A stretch of DNA of 64,000 nucleotides from positions 20,683,167 to 20,747,166 of the forward strand of contig OX421500.1 of assembly GCA_949126835.1 (NCBI GenBank), in the 5' to 3' direction. The DNA is from Anisus vortex (Eukaryota > Mollusca > Gastropoda > Planorbidae). The position numbers and the translations under genes are program-made. Positions within the stretch are counted from its first letter, which is position 1. Each line of letters begins with the position of its first letter. The notes below the pieces were generated by a model that was given only the letters and a program-made list of their open reading frames with translations, ran no database searches and was not told where the DNA came from. This document shows positions 34,926-46,300 of the stretch, one piece after another.

Positions 34926-35390
34926 ACACACACACACAGATGTATACACAAAGAAGTAACAGACACAATCACATAAAGACACACACAGAGATGTATACAC
35001 AAAGAAGTAAAAATGCTTTTATAATTATACAATAGTTTTCAAGTGAAATGAATATAGTAATGGCTACAAATTTATTCCAATACAATCGCTGAAATGGTTT
35101 AAACTCTATACGCTAATATATAGTTTCAAGATCTGTGTCGACATTTCACAAGTAGCGTGGTGCTAGATTTAAAAAAGAAGAAAAAGTTTTAACCTTTCGA
35201 ACTCAGTAGTTGGCACTGGAACGTGGTCAGTGTCCAGCTGTCGAAAACTTGTTAACATGACCGCTAGAAAATGGAGGAAGTTAGCGGTGGAGGGGTGAGG
35301 AGCGGTAGTAGAAAATGGTTGTCTACACTTTAAAAAAAAAGTATTTAAAAAATCACTTGATTATTGTTGGCTTTCTTTTGTCTTGGCATA
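34926..35390. other. No gene seen
   Basis: An acacaca- and gatgtatacacaaagaagtaa-containing segment is present twice near 34931-35010. Otherwise unique. Confidence 0.4.
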
Positions 35391-35577
35391 GACCAGGGTA
35401 TAGACAATATTTAAACAACAGTCTACTGTTATAAGATAGACCAGTATAGGCAATATTTAAACAACAATCTACTGTTATACGATAGACCAGTATAGGCAAT
35501 ATTTAAACAACAATCTACTGTTATACGATAGACCAGTATAGACAATATTTAAACAACAATCTACTGTTATATGATTG
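35391..35577 (+). repeat. 46-bp tandem repeat (4 units)
   Basis: The unit begins gaccagtataggcaatattt and ends ctactgttatacgata. The first unit has extra bases (gaccagggtatag). Confidence 0.85.
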
Positions 35578-35832
35578 AAGGAAAGTAGTCCTCCGGTAGG
35601 ACCAAATTAATCCATAGGGCCGGTGAAGCCGCTTTCACCAGTTTCCGTGGCCTTTGCATACTAGTATACTAGAAGATATTGTTGCCAGAACAACGCCCAC
35701 CGTCATTACTTTACTCCAGGTACTCATTTGAGCTGGGTAGTTTATGGGAGAAGTGGGTATACTTCAGACAAGGGAAAACTCGTAGCTTCCACCAGGATTC
35801 GAACCCAGAATTCGGTATGCCAAGGTTTGGGA
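35578..35832 (-). mobile_element. SINE A copy
   Basis: Blocks ccaaattaatccatagggcc, gtgaagccgctttcacc, gagctgggtag, ccaccaggattcgaaccc and ttcggtatgcc occur in minus-strand order. The head is truncated on the right. Confidence 0.8.
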
Positions 35833-35928
35833 AGTCTAAATTAGAATTAATCGGACGTAATAACAATGAATAGAAGCAAAAAAAGAGACTAAACAAATTG
35901 TTGAGCGTCTTGTTACTCTAGTCTAGAG

Positions 35929-36132
35929 CAGGGATCGGCAACATACGCACGCGAACCAGACTTGGCACGCAGAGCAATTTTCAATGGCACACGGAAGACC
36001 CCCAAAAGGCAATTAAAGTCTCATCTACAATAAATTGAGTGGTAGAACATGATGAGTTTCAGACTGTTGGCACGCTGAATGAATTAGAAATCCTAGTTTG
36101 GCACACTGTTATCAAAAGGTTGCCGACCCCTG
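35929..36132. mobile_element. hAT-1 short derivative (204 bp)
   Basis: It begins cagggatcggcaac and ends gttgccgacccctg. About 80 bp at the left and 70 bp at the right match the ends of hAT-1 copy b (13357-16697), with the whole middle missing. The flanking 8-mers gtctagag and atcaagaa agree only partly. This is a typical internally deleted, non-autonomous hAT. Confidence 0.8.
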
Positions 36133-36224
36133 ATCAAGAATACTGATATGTATTGTCATTAGTATTGCTTTAGTATTGAAATTAAGTTAAAAAATTTAAA
36201 TAATGTACCCGTCAAAAAAATTGA

Positions 36225-36893
36225 TCATGGCAGCGTTCACCAGTTTCTGTGGCCACGGCAAACAATGTGATTGTGTGGCCAGCATTACACACAGCCGCCT
36301 TTACTTTACCCCAACTAAAGTCAGGTGCACGTCAGTGCTGGCTAGACTCAGGAACACCCTCCAGCTGGCTAGACTCAGGAACACCCTCCAGCTGGCTATA
36401 CTCAGGAACACCCTCCAGCTGGCTAGATTCAGGAACACCCTCCAGCTGGCTAGACTCAGGAACACCCTCCAGCTGGCTATACTCAGGAACACCCTCCAGC
36501 TGGCTAGACTCAGGAACACCCTCCAGCTGGCTAGACTCAGGAACACCCTCCAGCTGGCTAGACTCAGGAACACCCTCCAGCTGGCTAGACTCAGGAACAC
36601 CCTCCAGCTGGCTAGACTCAGGCACACCTTCCAGCTGGGTAGACTCAGGAACACCCTCCAGCTGGCTAGACTCAGGAACACCCTCCAGCTGGCTAGATTT
36701 AGGAACACCCTGCAGCTGGCTAGACTCAGGAACACCCTCCAGCTGGCTAGACTCAGGAACACCCTCCAGCTGGCTAGACTCAGGAACACCCTCCAGACCC
36801 GGGAACCAAATCCTAACCTTCGCCAGGATTCGAACCCAGAACCTTCGGTACGCCAGTCGAACGCATCGCCGTTCGGCCACAGTGCCGATTAAG
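36225..36893 (-). mobile_element. SINE A expanded by an internal minisatellite
   Basis: SINE A blocks are complete on both sides: gcgttcaccagtttctgtgg at the left; ggattcgaacccagaacc and the cggccac head at the right. Between them the ctgggtagactcaggg block has grown into a 27-bp array (36337-36795). Long frames in several phases arise only because 27 is a multiple of 3. Confidence 0.9.
36337..36795 (+). repeat. 27-bp minisatellite (17 units) inside SINE A
   Basis: The unit gctggctagactcaggaaca plus ccctcca is repeated 17 times with few variants (for example one gggtag, one atttag). Confidence 0.95.
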
Positions 36894-36984
36894 TTTAACT
36901 GAAGCAATAAGCCACATTTTTTTTCTTTGTTGACGGAACTTCAAAATTCTACATTTCTGTTGACGGAAACTCGCAAAGTAAAAT

Positions 36985-37107
36985 AATAAAGAGATAATAT
37001 AAACTCACATAATAAAGAGATAATATAAACTCACATAATAAAGAGATAATATAAACTTACATAATAAAGAGATAATATAAACTCACATAATAAAGAGATA
37101 ATATAAA
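36985..37107 (+). repeat. 26-bp tandem repeat (about 4.5 units)
   Basis: The unit is aataaagagataatataaac plus tcacat. Confidence 0.88.
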
Positions 37108-37915
37108 GTCTTTGGTAGTTTTTTTATTATACTTTAAATTGATGTATTTAATAAGTGAATATTTAGCGAAGGTTGAAAACTGAAGTAGCATATTCAAGTA
37201 GTACTATATACCAGAGGTGTGCAACATTTTTTATTGTTGGGCCATCGAGGAAATTAGATACAACTAATAAAGACTCAAACATTCATATTTTATTTGTAGT
37301 ATTCGTACAATGAATCGGGGTATTAAAACTGCCGTTAGAAGCACCGTGGGACAACAGTAAAAGGTTTCGCAGATTATGATGTGGCTCGCGGGTCATGCTG
37401 CTTTATACCTTCAATTATATTAAACTATTGTTGCTACAGTTTTGTTTTCTTGTACGGTAAACTTTATTTTTTTAAACACTTTTATATTTATAGTGTTCGA
37501 TCAAGTGCCTTGTGTGATTTCTTCAGGATTTTTGGACCACCTTAAATGCTGTTAAATTATACATGAACAAAAATGAACATAGCAACGAATCAATATAAAT
37601 TGCATGCGTGTATATTGACCTTTGCCCCCTTGACCCTTTTTAGGATTATGTGACGTTCATAATTACGTCAAAAAGTACTTTATGCTGTTAGGGAGGGGGA
37701 GGGGGACGGGGAAACGGTACAGGGTAAAGAGTGTCAATACCTTACCCCATGTCTATGGCTTTCAGCATCCCCAGATGACGTGAATAGAGGTATATATGGA
37801 GGATGCGTTATGCTCGGGCTTTACTCGTACCCCTCCCCCCGAACCCTTCCTCGAGCCCTCGCATCCCATCCCTCCCCTCTTTAACCCCACCCACTGGGAT
37901 CACCCACCCATCGAC
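37108..37915. other. No gene seen
   Basis: AT-rich, with C-rich runs near 37820-37910. I do not support any of the short frames. Confidence 0.4.
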
Positions 37916-37918
37916 CCA

Positions 37919-38042
37919 TTTATTATTCACAAATGCTATAATTTTCTTATGTTTTTGACTATGCCTTTATTGTACCTATGTACTATGTGGCAAATAAAAT
38001 ATTGTTCATTGTTCATTGTTCATTATTGTTCATTGTTCATTG
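37919..38042 (+). mobile_element. 5'-truncated 3' end of the CR1-like LINE
   Basis: From tttattattcacaaatgc it follows the reverse complement of 42860-42966 almost base for base to atgtggcaaa. It then ends in ttcattg repeats, the same tail as the full element at 42860. Only about 120 bp were copied. Confidence 0.88.
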
Positions 38043-39135
38043 ACGACGCCTCGGCAACATGCCCTCAGGAGCGCTTTTGACGGTTTGGACAAATTGTCAT
38101 TTGTGTGGGTACAAATGGCTTGGTATTGATTACGCACTCCATTTTTTTTTGGTGGGTGGCTCACATAAATATCTCGCGAACAGCGCGTGACGAGAGATAA
38201 GTTATAGACTGTGTCAAGGACGGCACGCTTCTTCACCATATCAAACCATACTTCTTTTTTTTTTTAAATAAATATTTTTTTTAATAGATTGTTTTTTCTT
38301 TTCATTTTGTTAAAATTTAAAATAGAAATCACGGACGAGGTTTTATGAGTTTCCGATTTAGTTGGGGTTAAAAGTGACAGGTCACGACAGTTCAATGACA
38401 AGGTCATCTCTAATAAATATGGCTTGAATGTAGCCTACCTTTATATATTATGGGAAACAAGTTTTGTTTTTATAATTGTACAATTATGGAAAACAAGTTT
38501 AGTTTTGGTAATTGCGACATTATGGGAGAAAGTTTAATTTTGGTAACTCTAGACTCTAGCAATATTATAATCACTTTTCTAAGTTAATTGTATCACAGAA
38601 GCCCTTTTTTCTTCAAAATGCAAAATTGTTCTTTATGCATGGACATTTTCTGTAGAAATCGCCTTCTTCGACATAACCTTTCCCTTATTTTTCCATAGCT
38701 GCGGTTGCTTAATTTAACCTTGACATTGTACAAATCCGTATTAACCACTGTAAAAACTCTCAGATGTAAAATCTTAAAATAATAATATAAAAGTGTAAAA
38801 AAAAAATATAACTTATATATATAATATATATATATATATTGTTCTGTAATTTATTAAGTGCCTGTAGACCAATTCATATAGAAGACTGTATATGTCACGT
38901 GAAGCATTGATTCAACCAATCAAAATCAATTTTTTAATTGTCACAGACTACGACGAAGAAGCCACCTCGTAACTCATCAATGGTGGTTACCTGCCCCCCC
39001 CCCCCCCTCCTGGTGACAACACTTGAGCTAAAGAGGCCACTAATTTATTACACACAATCTCAACAACAAAGTGTGCAGATTTTTTTTTATATCGACGTCT
39101 GACCGAAATTTAAATGTCAGGTAAAGAAGATTTAT
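38043..39135. other. No gene seen
   Basis: AT-rich, with a TA-run at 38813-38840 and a C-run at 38994-39008. Confidence 0.4.
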
Positions 39136-39144
39136 TTAAACATG

Positions 39145-39440
39145 CTTCTTACATCTTCTCTCTCCCTTCTCTGTCTCTCTTTCTCTCTCTCTCTCCTTCT
39201 CTCTCTCTCTCGCACTTTTTCTCTCATTCTGTCTCTCTCTCTCTCTTCCCCCTCTCTCTCTTTCCCGCTCTCTCTCCTTCTCTCTCTCTTTCTCTCTCTC
39301 TCACACTTTTTCTTTTATTCTGTCTCTCTCTCTCCGACAATCTTTCTCTCTTTTTGTTTTTGTCTCTCACTCTCTCTTTTTTTCTCTCTTTCTCTCTCTC
39401 TTGGTATCTTTTCTTTCGTTCTTCTTTCTCTTTTTCTCTC
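39145..39440. repeat. CT-rich low-complexity block
   Basis: tctc and tttc runs. The Ser/Leu/Phe-rich frames across it are artefacts. Confidence 0.85.
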
Positions 39441-39454
39441 TTATCTTATAAGCA

Positions 39455-39640
39455 AGGACAAATGCATATGGATTTTTTTTCTTCACGGACGGCACCCAGG
39501 CATGGAATGGGTTGCCCAAGGTAGATAACACTACGTAAAACCATTATTAAAATCTAAAACTATACTAAAACCAAGGTCGCAACAAATGTGTACCAAATGA
39601 GCGTCTGCAACTGTTGAAAATTGAAATAAAGATATTTCTC
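39455..39640 (+). mobile_element. LINE 3'-end fragment, family E-like
   Basis: Broken coding reads FTDGTQAWNGLPK, resembling the conserved end of many LINE ORF2 proteins. A non-coding end with aaataaag follows. It shares caaatgcatat and the ggaatgggttgccc block with 29470-29660. Confidence 0.55.
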
Positions 39641-39887
39641 TATAAAATTAAGTTTTTAAATGCACTCAATCTTTGATCATCATACTTGTGTGTGGGTTAT
39701 GAGTGCATAACTGGAATGCTATTGATAAAGTATATATTTACCCAAACTCTTTTTGGTATGTGTCAATACATGATCGTTTTACGCTCGGTGAGATTCTTTC
39801 ATTGTCTTTTATCAATTTAGACGCTAAAGCATCAAGAAGATCTGTTACTCTTAGGTTATTTTGCTTTGCCATAAAGTTTAAATTACC

Positions 39888-39945
39888 ATGACATCCGAAG
39901 ACATTGTGTGGCCAGCCCTGTGCTCATTTATCTTTACGGATTAGA
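39888..39945 (-). mobile_element. Short SINE A fragment
   Basis: acattgtgtggccagccctgtgctc matches the central SINE A block. Nothing else of the SINE is present. Confidence 0.5.
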
Positions 39946-40189
39946 AATATTGACGAAAGATCTGACCAATGAATAGCTCTCATTTTAATGTGACACAAAC
40001 TTAAAGAGCAACATCAATACTTTCCATACTAGAATTTGTACTGAGAGCAGAGACATACTAATAGTAACTCCTAGCACTATAATGTTACTGGTGTCAGTCC
40101 CTAAAGACACCAATGGAAATAGGGTTACCAAAGTCGTCATGGCAAGTCTAGTTCAAACGGGAAATTATGCTCCACAGCTTTTTCTTTCT

Positions 40190-40422
40190 CCCCTGACGTC
40201 TCGTTATCTTGTCTTACTTCTATGGGAAACTGTAATACCAGGAATATATCTGCCTTGGACATTCTGACAAAATATCAATCGATATATGAAAGGGGCAAAC
40301 GTGTCGTTTTCTTTTGGGTTCCTGGTCATGCAGGGATAGAGGGAAATGAAAAAGCTGACAGAGATGCAAAAGACGCCCTGTTGTTATCAGAGAGTATTAT
40401 CCCAGTATCATATCAAGACTTT
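40190..40422 (+). pseudogene. RNase H domain of a LINE, left part
   Basis: The frame reads SMGNCNTRNISALDIL and then VVFFWVPGHAGIEGNEKAD, the C-terminal half of a LINE-encoded RNase H (W-V-P-x-H-x-G-I-x-G-N-E-x-A-D). RNase H removes RNA from the RNA-DNA hybrid during reverse transcription; I- and Jockey-like LINEs carry it after RT. Earlier parts of the domain (about 40085-40190) are frame-broken. The frame is interrupted by the RTE insertion at 40423 and resumes at 41582. Confidence 0.75.
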
Positions 40423-41569
40423 CGTCGTCGTCGTCGTCGTCGTCGTCGGCATCCGTCCGTCTCCAAGAGACGATGGTGTAGCTTCACGGCAAAGGTGACC
40501 AGCTGCACCGCCGAGAATGGCTGTGGAGGCCAACTCGGGAGTGGCAATCCCTGCCGCACTTCAGGCATTTGAAGGTGGATGGCTGTTGTAAAGGAACCTT
40601 CCGCCTCGCTCTTTTCTGGATGGCAGCTTCCATGCGCCCAGTTTCTGCGCGGGATGTGCCAAGCCTGACTGCGAGCCTCCAAGTTGGTCGGTCAGAAGCT
40701 TGGCGTTCCCATGTGTCAAGGTCAATTGAGCTCTCGTTCAGGTCTCTTTTGCAAAGGTCCTTGAATCGCAGTTTTGGGCGCCCTATCTTCCGGTGGCCTT
40801 CGACCAGTTCTCCATAGAGGAGGTCTTTAGGAATGCGACCTGCATTCATCCTTTTCACATGGCCGAGCCACCTGAGGCGTTTCTCACTGAGCACAGCGTG
40901 AAGGCTGCTCATGTTGGCTCTCCCCAGCACTTCTGTGTTGGAGACCCTGTCCTGCCACTTGATCTGCAGTATTCTCCGTAGGCACCTCATATGGAAGCTG
41001 TTGAGTTTCTTCTCGTGCCTCGCGTAGGTGGTCCATGACTCACAGCCATACAGGAGAGTGCTGAGTACGCAGGCGTTGTAGACGCGCAGTCTGGTTCTCT
41101 CGGTGAGGCTGGAGTTGTCCCACACTCGCTGTTTTAATTGGGCCATGACTGTGGCTGCCCTGGCGATCCTGCTGTTTATCTCCAAGTCGATGGACTGTGA
41201 ACTCGAGATAATGGAGCCGAGGTATGTGAAGCTCTCGACAACCTCCAAGGTGTGTCCATCGATGACGATGTTTGGAGGGGTCTCCGTGCCCTGAGCCATG
41301 ACGTTTGTCTTTTTCAGGCTTACAGTCAGGCCGAACTCCTTGCATGCCTGAGAGAAGCAAGTGACGAGCTGCTGGAGCCCGTCTTCGGTGTGTGATGTCA
41401 ACGCTGCATCATCAGCGAAGAGCATCTCACGAATGAGGACCTTTTTGACTTTGGTCTTGGCACGAAGACGCGCTATGTTGTAGAGCTTGCCATCAGACCT
41501 GGTGTGAATGAAAACACCCTCGCTGCAGTCCTTGAAGGCGTGTTGGAGGAGCATGGAGAAAAAGATTAT
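40423..41569 (-). mobile_element. RTE-type LINE, 5'-truncated, nested in another LINE
   Basis: The 12-bp direct repeat tatcaagacttt lies at 40411-40422 and 41570-41581. Reading on the minus strand, the element starts inside RT and ends in a short 3' UTR and an (acg)n tail, as RTE-type LINEs end in short tandem repeats. The 5' end was lost on insertion. Confidence 0.9.
40484..41569 (-). pseudogene. RTE LINE reverse transcriptase, C-terminal part
   Basis: About 360 residues are open. They include the catalytic motif LFADDAAL, then SLKKTNVMAQ, the thumb-like SFTYLGSIISS and SRIARAATVMAQL segments, LLYGCESWTTY and RLRWLGHVKRM, all characteristic of RTE-type ORF2. The C terminus has a zinc-finger-like CLKCGRDCHSR...H..C segment. 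Endonuclease and the first half of RT are missing. The first few codons (41575-41564) come from flanking DNA. The frame itself is intact, which suggests a fairly recent insertion. Confidence 0.85.
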
Positions 41570-42090
41570 TATCAAGACTTTAAACCTTTAATAATTAGAC
41601 ATATTAGACAAAAATGGACTAACTTCTTGAAAATCAAATGCAATAAACTGCAGTATTTGGAAAACTCAAAAACCTGGCATGATACGGGCCAACTTGTTCG
41701 AAAGGACGCAGTTATTCTCTGCAGACTACATACAGGACATACAAAACTAACACATTCGTTTCTCTTAAAACGAGAAACGGCCCCATTGTGTGCTTTCTGC
41801 TATGTCAACTTAACAGTGTCTCACATTTTGTTGGAATGTAATACATTTGATGAAATTCGACGTAAATTCTATTACTGTAGAACTCTTCATCAACTTTTCA
41901 GCAAAATTAAACCAAAATATATAATAAACTATATTAAAGACATACAACTGTACAACAGAACTTAAAGATATAAGAACAATAAAATGGATACAAGAGAAAC
42001 ATGACACTTACGTTATCAAAAAGGCCCTATATAACATTCAATGTTGATGGGCCGAAAATTCAACAATTCAATTCCCCTGACGTCGGGGCA
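41570..42090 (+). pseudogene. C-terminal part of the RNase H LINE, right of the insertion
   Basis: The frame resumes after the direct repeat and runs to a stop near 41964. It includes CRLHTGHTKLTHSFLL and CAFCYVNLTVSHILLEC, a C-x2-C...H...C segment found at the end of I/Jockey-type LINE ORF2 proteins (tail after RNase H). A short 3' non-coding part with cccctgacgtcggggc follows. The left and right parts are in the same order and strand and are split only by the RTE element. Confidence 0.78.
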
Positions 42091-42094
42091 TTTT

Positions 42095-42855
42095 AAATAC
42101 AAATTTTACTTGAAAATATCAATGTGGAAATGGCCAATTCTGTGTGTGGAAAATCCAGACAAGTGCAGTAAAGTTCTATAACTTGATCCACAGTATTGTG
42201 TGTATGCTGGTGTTATTTCGCAAAATCTACATCTATATGAAAGCTAAACTATATCCATTTTATATGAGTTATATTTTACTTTGACGTCAGAATTTATGGA
42301 TAAGAGAAAATAACGTTTCCTTATTAATGTTATTTCATCAAGAATTATTAAATGTCTTAAGCATTATATGCATTCTTACATTCATCATTATTTTTTGTTG
42401 AATGTATCTCTTTTAATTTTCCATGTTATGGATTAACATGAAGCTCTACTCTTTGGTATAGAAGGCTCGTCTTTAGCATAATATAAAAAATGAATACATT
42501 AAACTGTTGATTTTGCATCTTCACACTGTGTTGGGCACCCAATCCTATCGCAATAATTACAAAAAGGAAAAGGTCAAATTGGATTCTCTATCTATATAAA
42601 CAAAAAGGATCAGAAAATGTGTCATTTACTTTTCGAGTTAATTCATTAATTCGTTGCAATTAGTTAATTACCTTACGCAAAACATTTTTGTTTCCAATTC
42701 ATTTTGGGATAATGTTCACAATTGAAAGTAAAGATAACAAGATGTTGAAACAGAGAATAGTAAAGTAAATTGGAAGTATCTACTACAAGTTCCAGGATCA
42801 TTCTGTAAATACTGTAATTGTTTGTTTAGAGGGAGATAACCCATGCCAGAGAAAG
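42095..42855. other. No gene seen
   Basis: AT-rich spacer between the RNase H LINE and the 3' end of the CR1-like LINE. Confidence 0.4.
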
Positions 42856-42857
42856 TG

Positions 42858-43107
42858 ACAATGAACAATATGAACAATGAACAATATTTATTTTGCCACA
42901 TAGTACATAGGTACAATAAAGGCATAGTCAAAAACATAAGAAAATTATAGCATTTGTGAATAATAAATTGAACAATAATAGTAAAACCAATATTAGTAAT
43001 AAAATGAAAGTAATAAAAAATTTATTAATTAAAGGTATCCTAAAAGAAAATTCAGGGGGGATAATTTAGTTTATAACACAATTTTTTGGGGGAAAAAACT
43101 AACAAAG

Positions 43108-43147
<40 letters not shown>

Positions 43148-43351
43148 AACGACTTAATTTACTAACATAGACATACAGGTAAATCACTTTCATTAGACCT
43201 GCACGGCATTAACATAGTGAGAACAAACATTTAAGAAATCATTCACAATTTTTCTTGCGGCTTAGTATATTACATTTCTTCTACGACTATCTCTCAATAT
43301 CATAGTGACAAACCAACAAGTTAAAATACTTAAACATTTCTAACCTTTTTC
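42858..43351 (-). other. 3' UTR and (ttcattg)n tail of the LINE
   Basis: The distal ~105 bp are repeated at 37919-38042. A 38-base A-run on the + strand near 43110-43146 is a U-run in the sense RNA. Confidence 0.8.
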
Positions 43352-46300
43352 TCATTTTTTAAAAGCAGATACTAATATTTTTGAAAATATGCTTAGTTTT
43401 TTAAGTTCTTTTAGAGAGCTAGAATTAAGCAGTTCCGACATTTTTTCTACATTAGGTCTGTTATAGTAATATTTTTTTAGATACATTTTTCGTTGGGCAT
43501 TGAAGTGTACACATTGGAGTAAATAGTGAAATCCATCTCCTATATCTTTTAAGCAAAAGGGACATAATCTTAAATTATAATCTATTCTGGAGTGGCGACC
43601 CAGTTCAACAGGGAAATTATTGTTACTTGTTCGTATTTTTAGTATATAGATAGCTTCTTTCAGATGTAATTTATTTAAAAAGGGTGGAGTATTTTCCCAG
43701 TCAGATTTATATTTTAGAGCGCTATATAATTTACCTTTATTGCTTATTTGCATACTCTCATAAAGTTCTTGTTTACTTTGATCATTTATACGTAAGTTAA
43801 TTATTGATTTTGAAAGTTTAGTGTCTATTATATCTTGTTCTAACCAAATATATCCTAATCCTAGTTGTTCCAATTGTAACTTTATATTGGCGGACCATTT
43901 GCATTTTTCAACCAGGTGCTCTTTAAGTAAAATGTTATAAATTATTTTAGAAATCCTGCTTTCTTTGCCGGTCGCTATTTTGATCCAGAAGTGTAACATT
44001 CTTTTTTTAATAAATGATCTTATATAGAGTTTGCCTGTTTCGCCTAGGACTACATAATTTGGTGTTTTTGTGTTCAATTTTAAAATCATCTTAAAATATC
44101 TTAGTCTAACATTTTCTAAAATGTCACAATTTTCCATACCCCATAGTTCGCAACCGTAGGTTAGTATAGGTAGTACTGTTTGATCAAATAGATCAATTTG
44201 ACTATCTATGGGCAAGCTTAGTGTATGGCATTTTCTGAGAAGATTGAACATAGCATTAGTACCTTTCATCTTACAATATTTCCTGTGTTCTGAGAAAGAA
44301 CCGTTAGCTGAGAAGATTATTCCCAGGTATTTAAATTTAGAAACTATTTCTATTATATTATTATTTAGTACAAATTTCTGATTTCCTACCCTCCCCTTTC
44401 TACCGAATATCATTATTTTTGTCTTATCTTCATTTATGTTTAAGTGGTTCTCCTTGCAATAGTTACTGTAAATGTTTAAGTTTTTCTGTAATTCTTTTGC
44501 GGTTTTAGCTAGGATTGTTGTGTCGTCAGCATATAATAATGTGAATATTTTTAGTAAATCTGCGTTGTTATCGTTGCTGATAGTTAAGCTACTTGCGCCT
44601 TTTAGTTCTAAATAAGAATCTAAGTCATTAATAAACATAGAAAATAATAGAGGGCTCAGATGTTCTCCCTCTCTTAGTCCTGCTTCGCAGTTAAATAACG
44701 GTGACAGGTTTGTATTTAATTTTACTGTCGATTTAATATCTCTATATAACCCCTGTATACATTTAAGGAAAATTCCATCTATGCCTATATCTAACATTTT
44801 CGCCCAGAGTAATTTTCTTTTAATAGACGGGAAAGCTCTTTTTAGATCAATGAATGCACAGAACAGTTTGTCACCTTTATTTTTTATTAAAAAGCTCAGC
44901 GCATATAGTATAAATGATGCTTCCGTTGTGGAATAACCTTCTCTAAAACCCATTTGATTCTCGTTTAATAAGTTGTGCTCTTCAAGGAACATCTCCATTC
45001 GTACATTAAGAATGGATGAGAATAGTTTACCTAAGCATGATAATAAGGTAATTGGTCTAAAGTTTTCGGGCTTTGCCTTGCTGCCTTTATTTTTATATAT
45101 TGGACATATCATCCCTAGTGACCAGCTTTCGGGGAAAATTCCATCTTTTAGGATAACATTGAATAATTTTACGTATGTGGGTATCATTATAACCTTTGTG
45201 CATTTTATATATTCATTATAAATTTTATCGTGTCCGCAGCTTTTATTATTACTTGTTTTATTGATGGCTGATAACACTTCATTATATGTTATTTCACCAT
45301 TAAGTCTTGTCGTATCTAAGTTAGGTGCGGTTAAATTGGTTTTTATTGGGTTCATGCAACAGTTGTCTGTCGTTTCGTTTTGGGATTTGAAAAAATGGAA
45401 CAATTCGTCAATACTAATTTCATTATAATCTTCTTTTCTGTTTTTATCCTTTAGGATACGCCAGTATTCTTTTTGATTCTTTCCTTTCAGATTTTTTATT
45501 TTATTTCTCATTTTGTTTTCATATTTATTTATAGCGGTGTTCATTTCACGCTTGTAGTTTTTACTGTGTGTTTTTAAACTTTCAAGTGAGCCTTTGGTTT
45601 TAAGGGTACTATTCATTCTTCTTGCTTTAAGGTATAATCTTCGTTTTTGTCTACATATAAGTGTAAACCAGGGTTTATTTTTTCTTAGGTTATTTTTATC
45701 ACTAGGGTATCGATTTGTGCCAAATATTTCAGTTGCAGATTGTGTTAATATTTTATTTATTTCCTCTACTATGTTATTTATTTCTTGTTTTTTGTTTTCA
45801 GGGGAGTTACAAAGGTCACTTCTTTCTAGTAATTCGTCTAGTTTCAGATTTATGCTGTTTTTGTTTTGCTTTTCTACCATTTCAAAATAGTTCTTAGATT
45901 TAGTTTGCACCCACGGTTTAATGATCTCTACCACTGGTCTATTATTTAGTCGTCTACGCGCATTTCCAGGTTTATTTGCTCCACCAATCTCAATCTCATA
46001 TTCACATGATATTAAACAATGGATATCTGAGAATAGGTGATCAAAGTCGTGGATTATTAGATTCCTAATTTTGTGAAAAAGGTCATTGTCTGCTAGTACG
46101 TAATCGATTACTGTGCTAAATGTAGTCGTAGGTTTATGTGACAGTAACCCCTTCCTTCCATTCATTATTAACATGTTTGTGTTTTTACATGTTTCGATTA
46201 GTTTGCGGCCCCAGTTATTCGGTATTGTCGTATCTACGTTTATACGTTTGAGTGGAATGTCTTTTCTTTTAAGCGTTTCTTCTGTCTGGGCACTTATTTC

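Noticed and set aside
36203..36907. Four overlapping frames of 160-230 codons with perfect protein repeats
   Set aside because: They are produced by the 27-bp minisatellite in SINE A; 27 is a multiple of 3, so every phase stays open.
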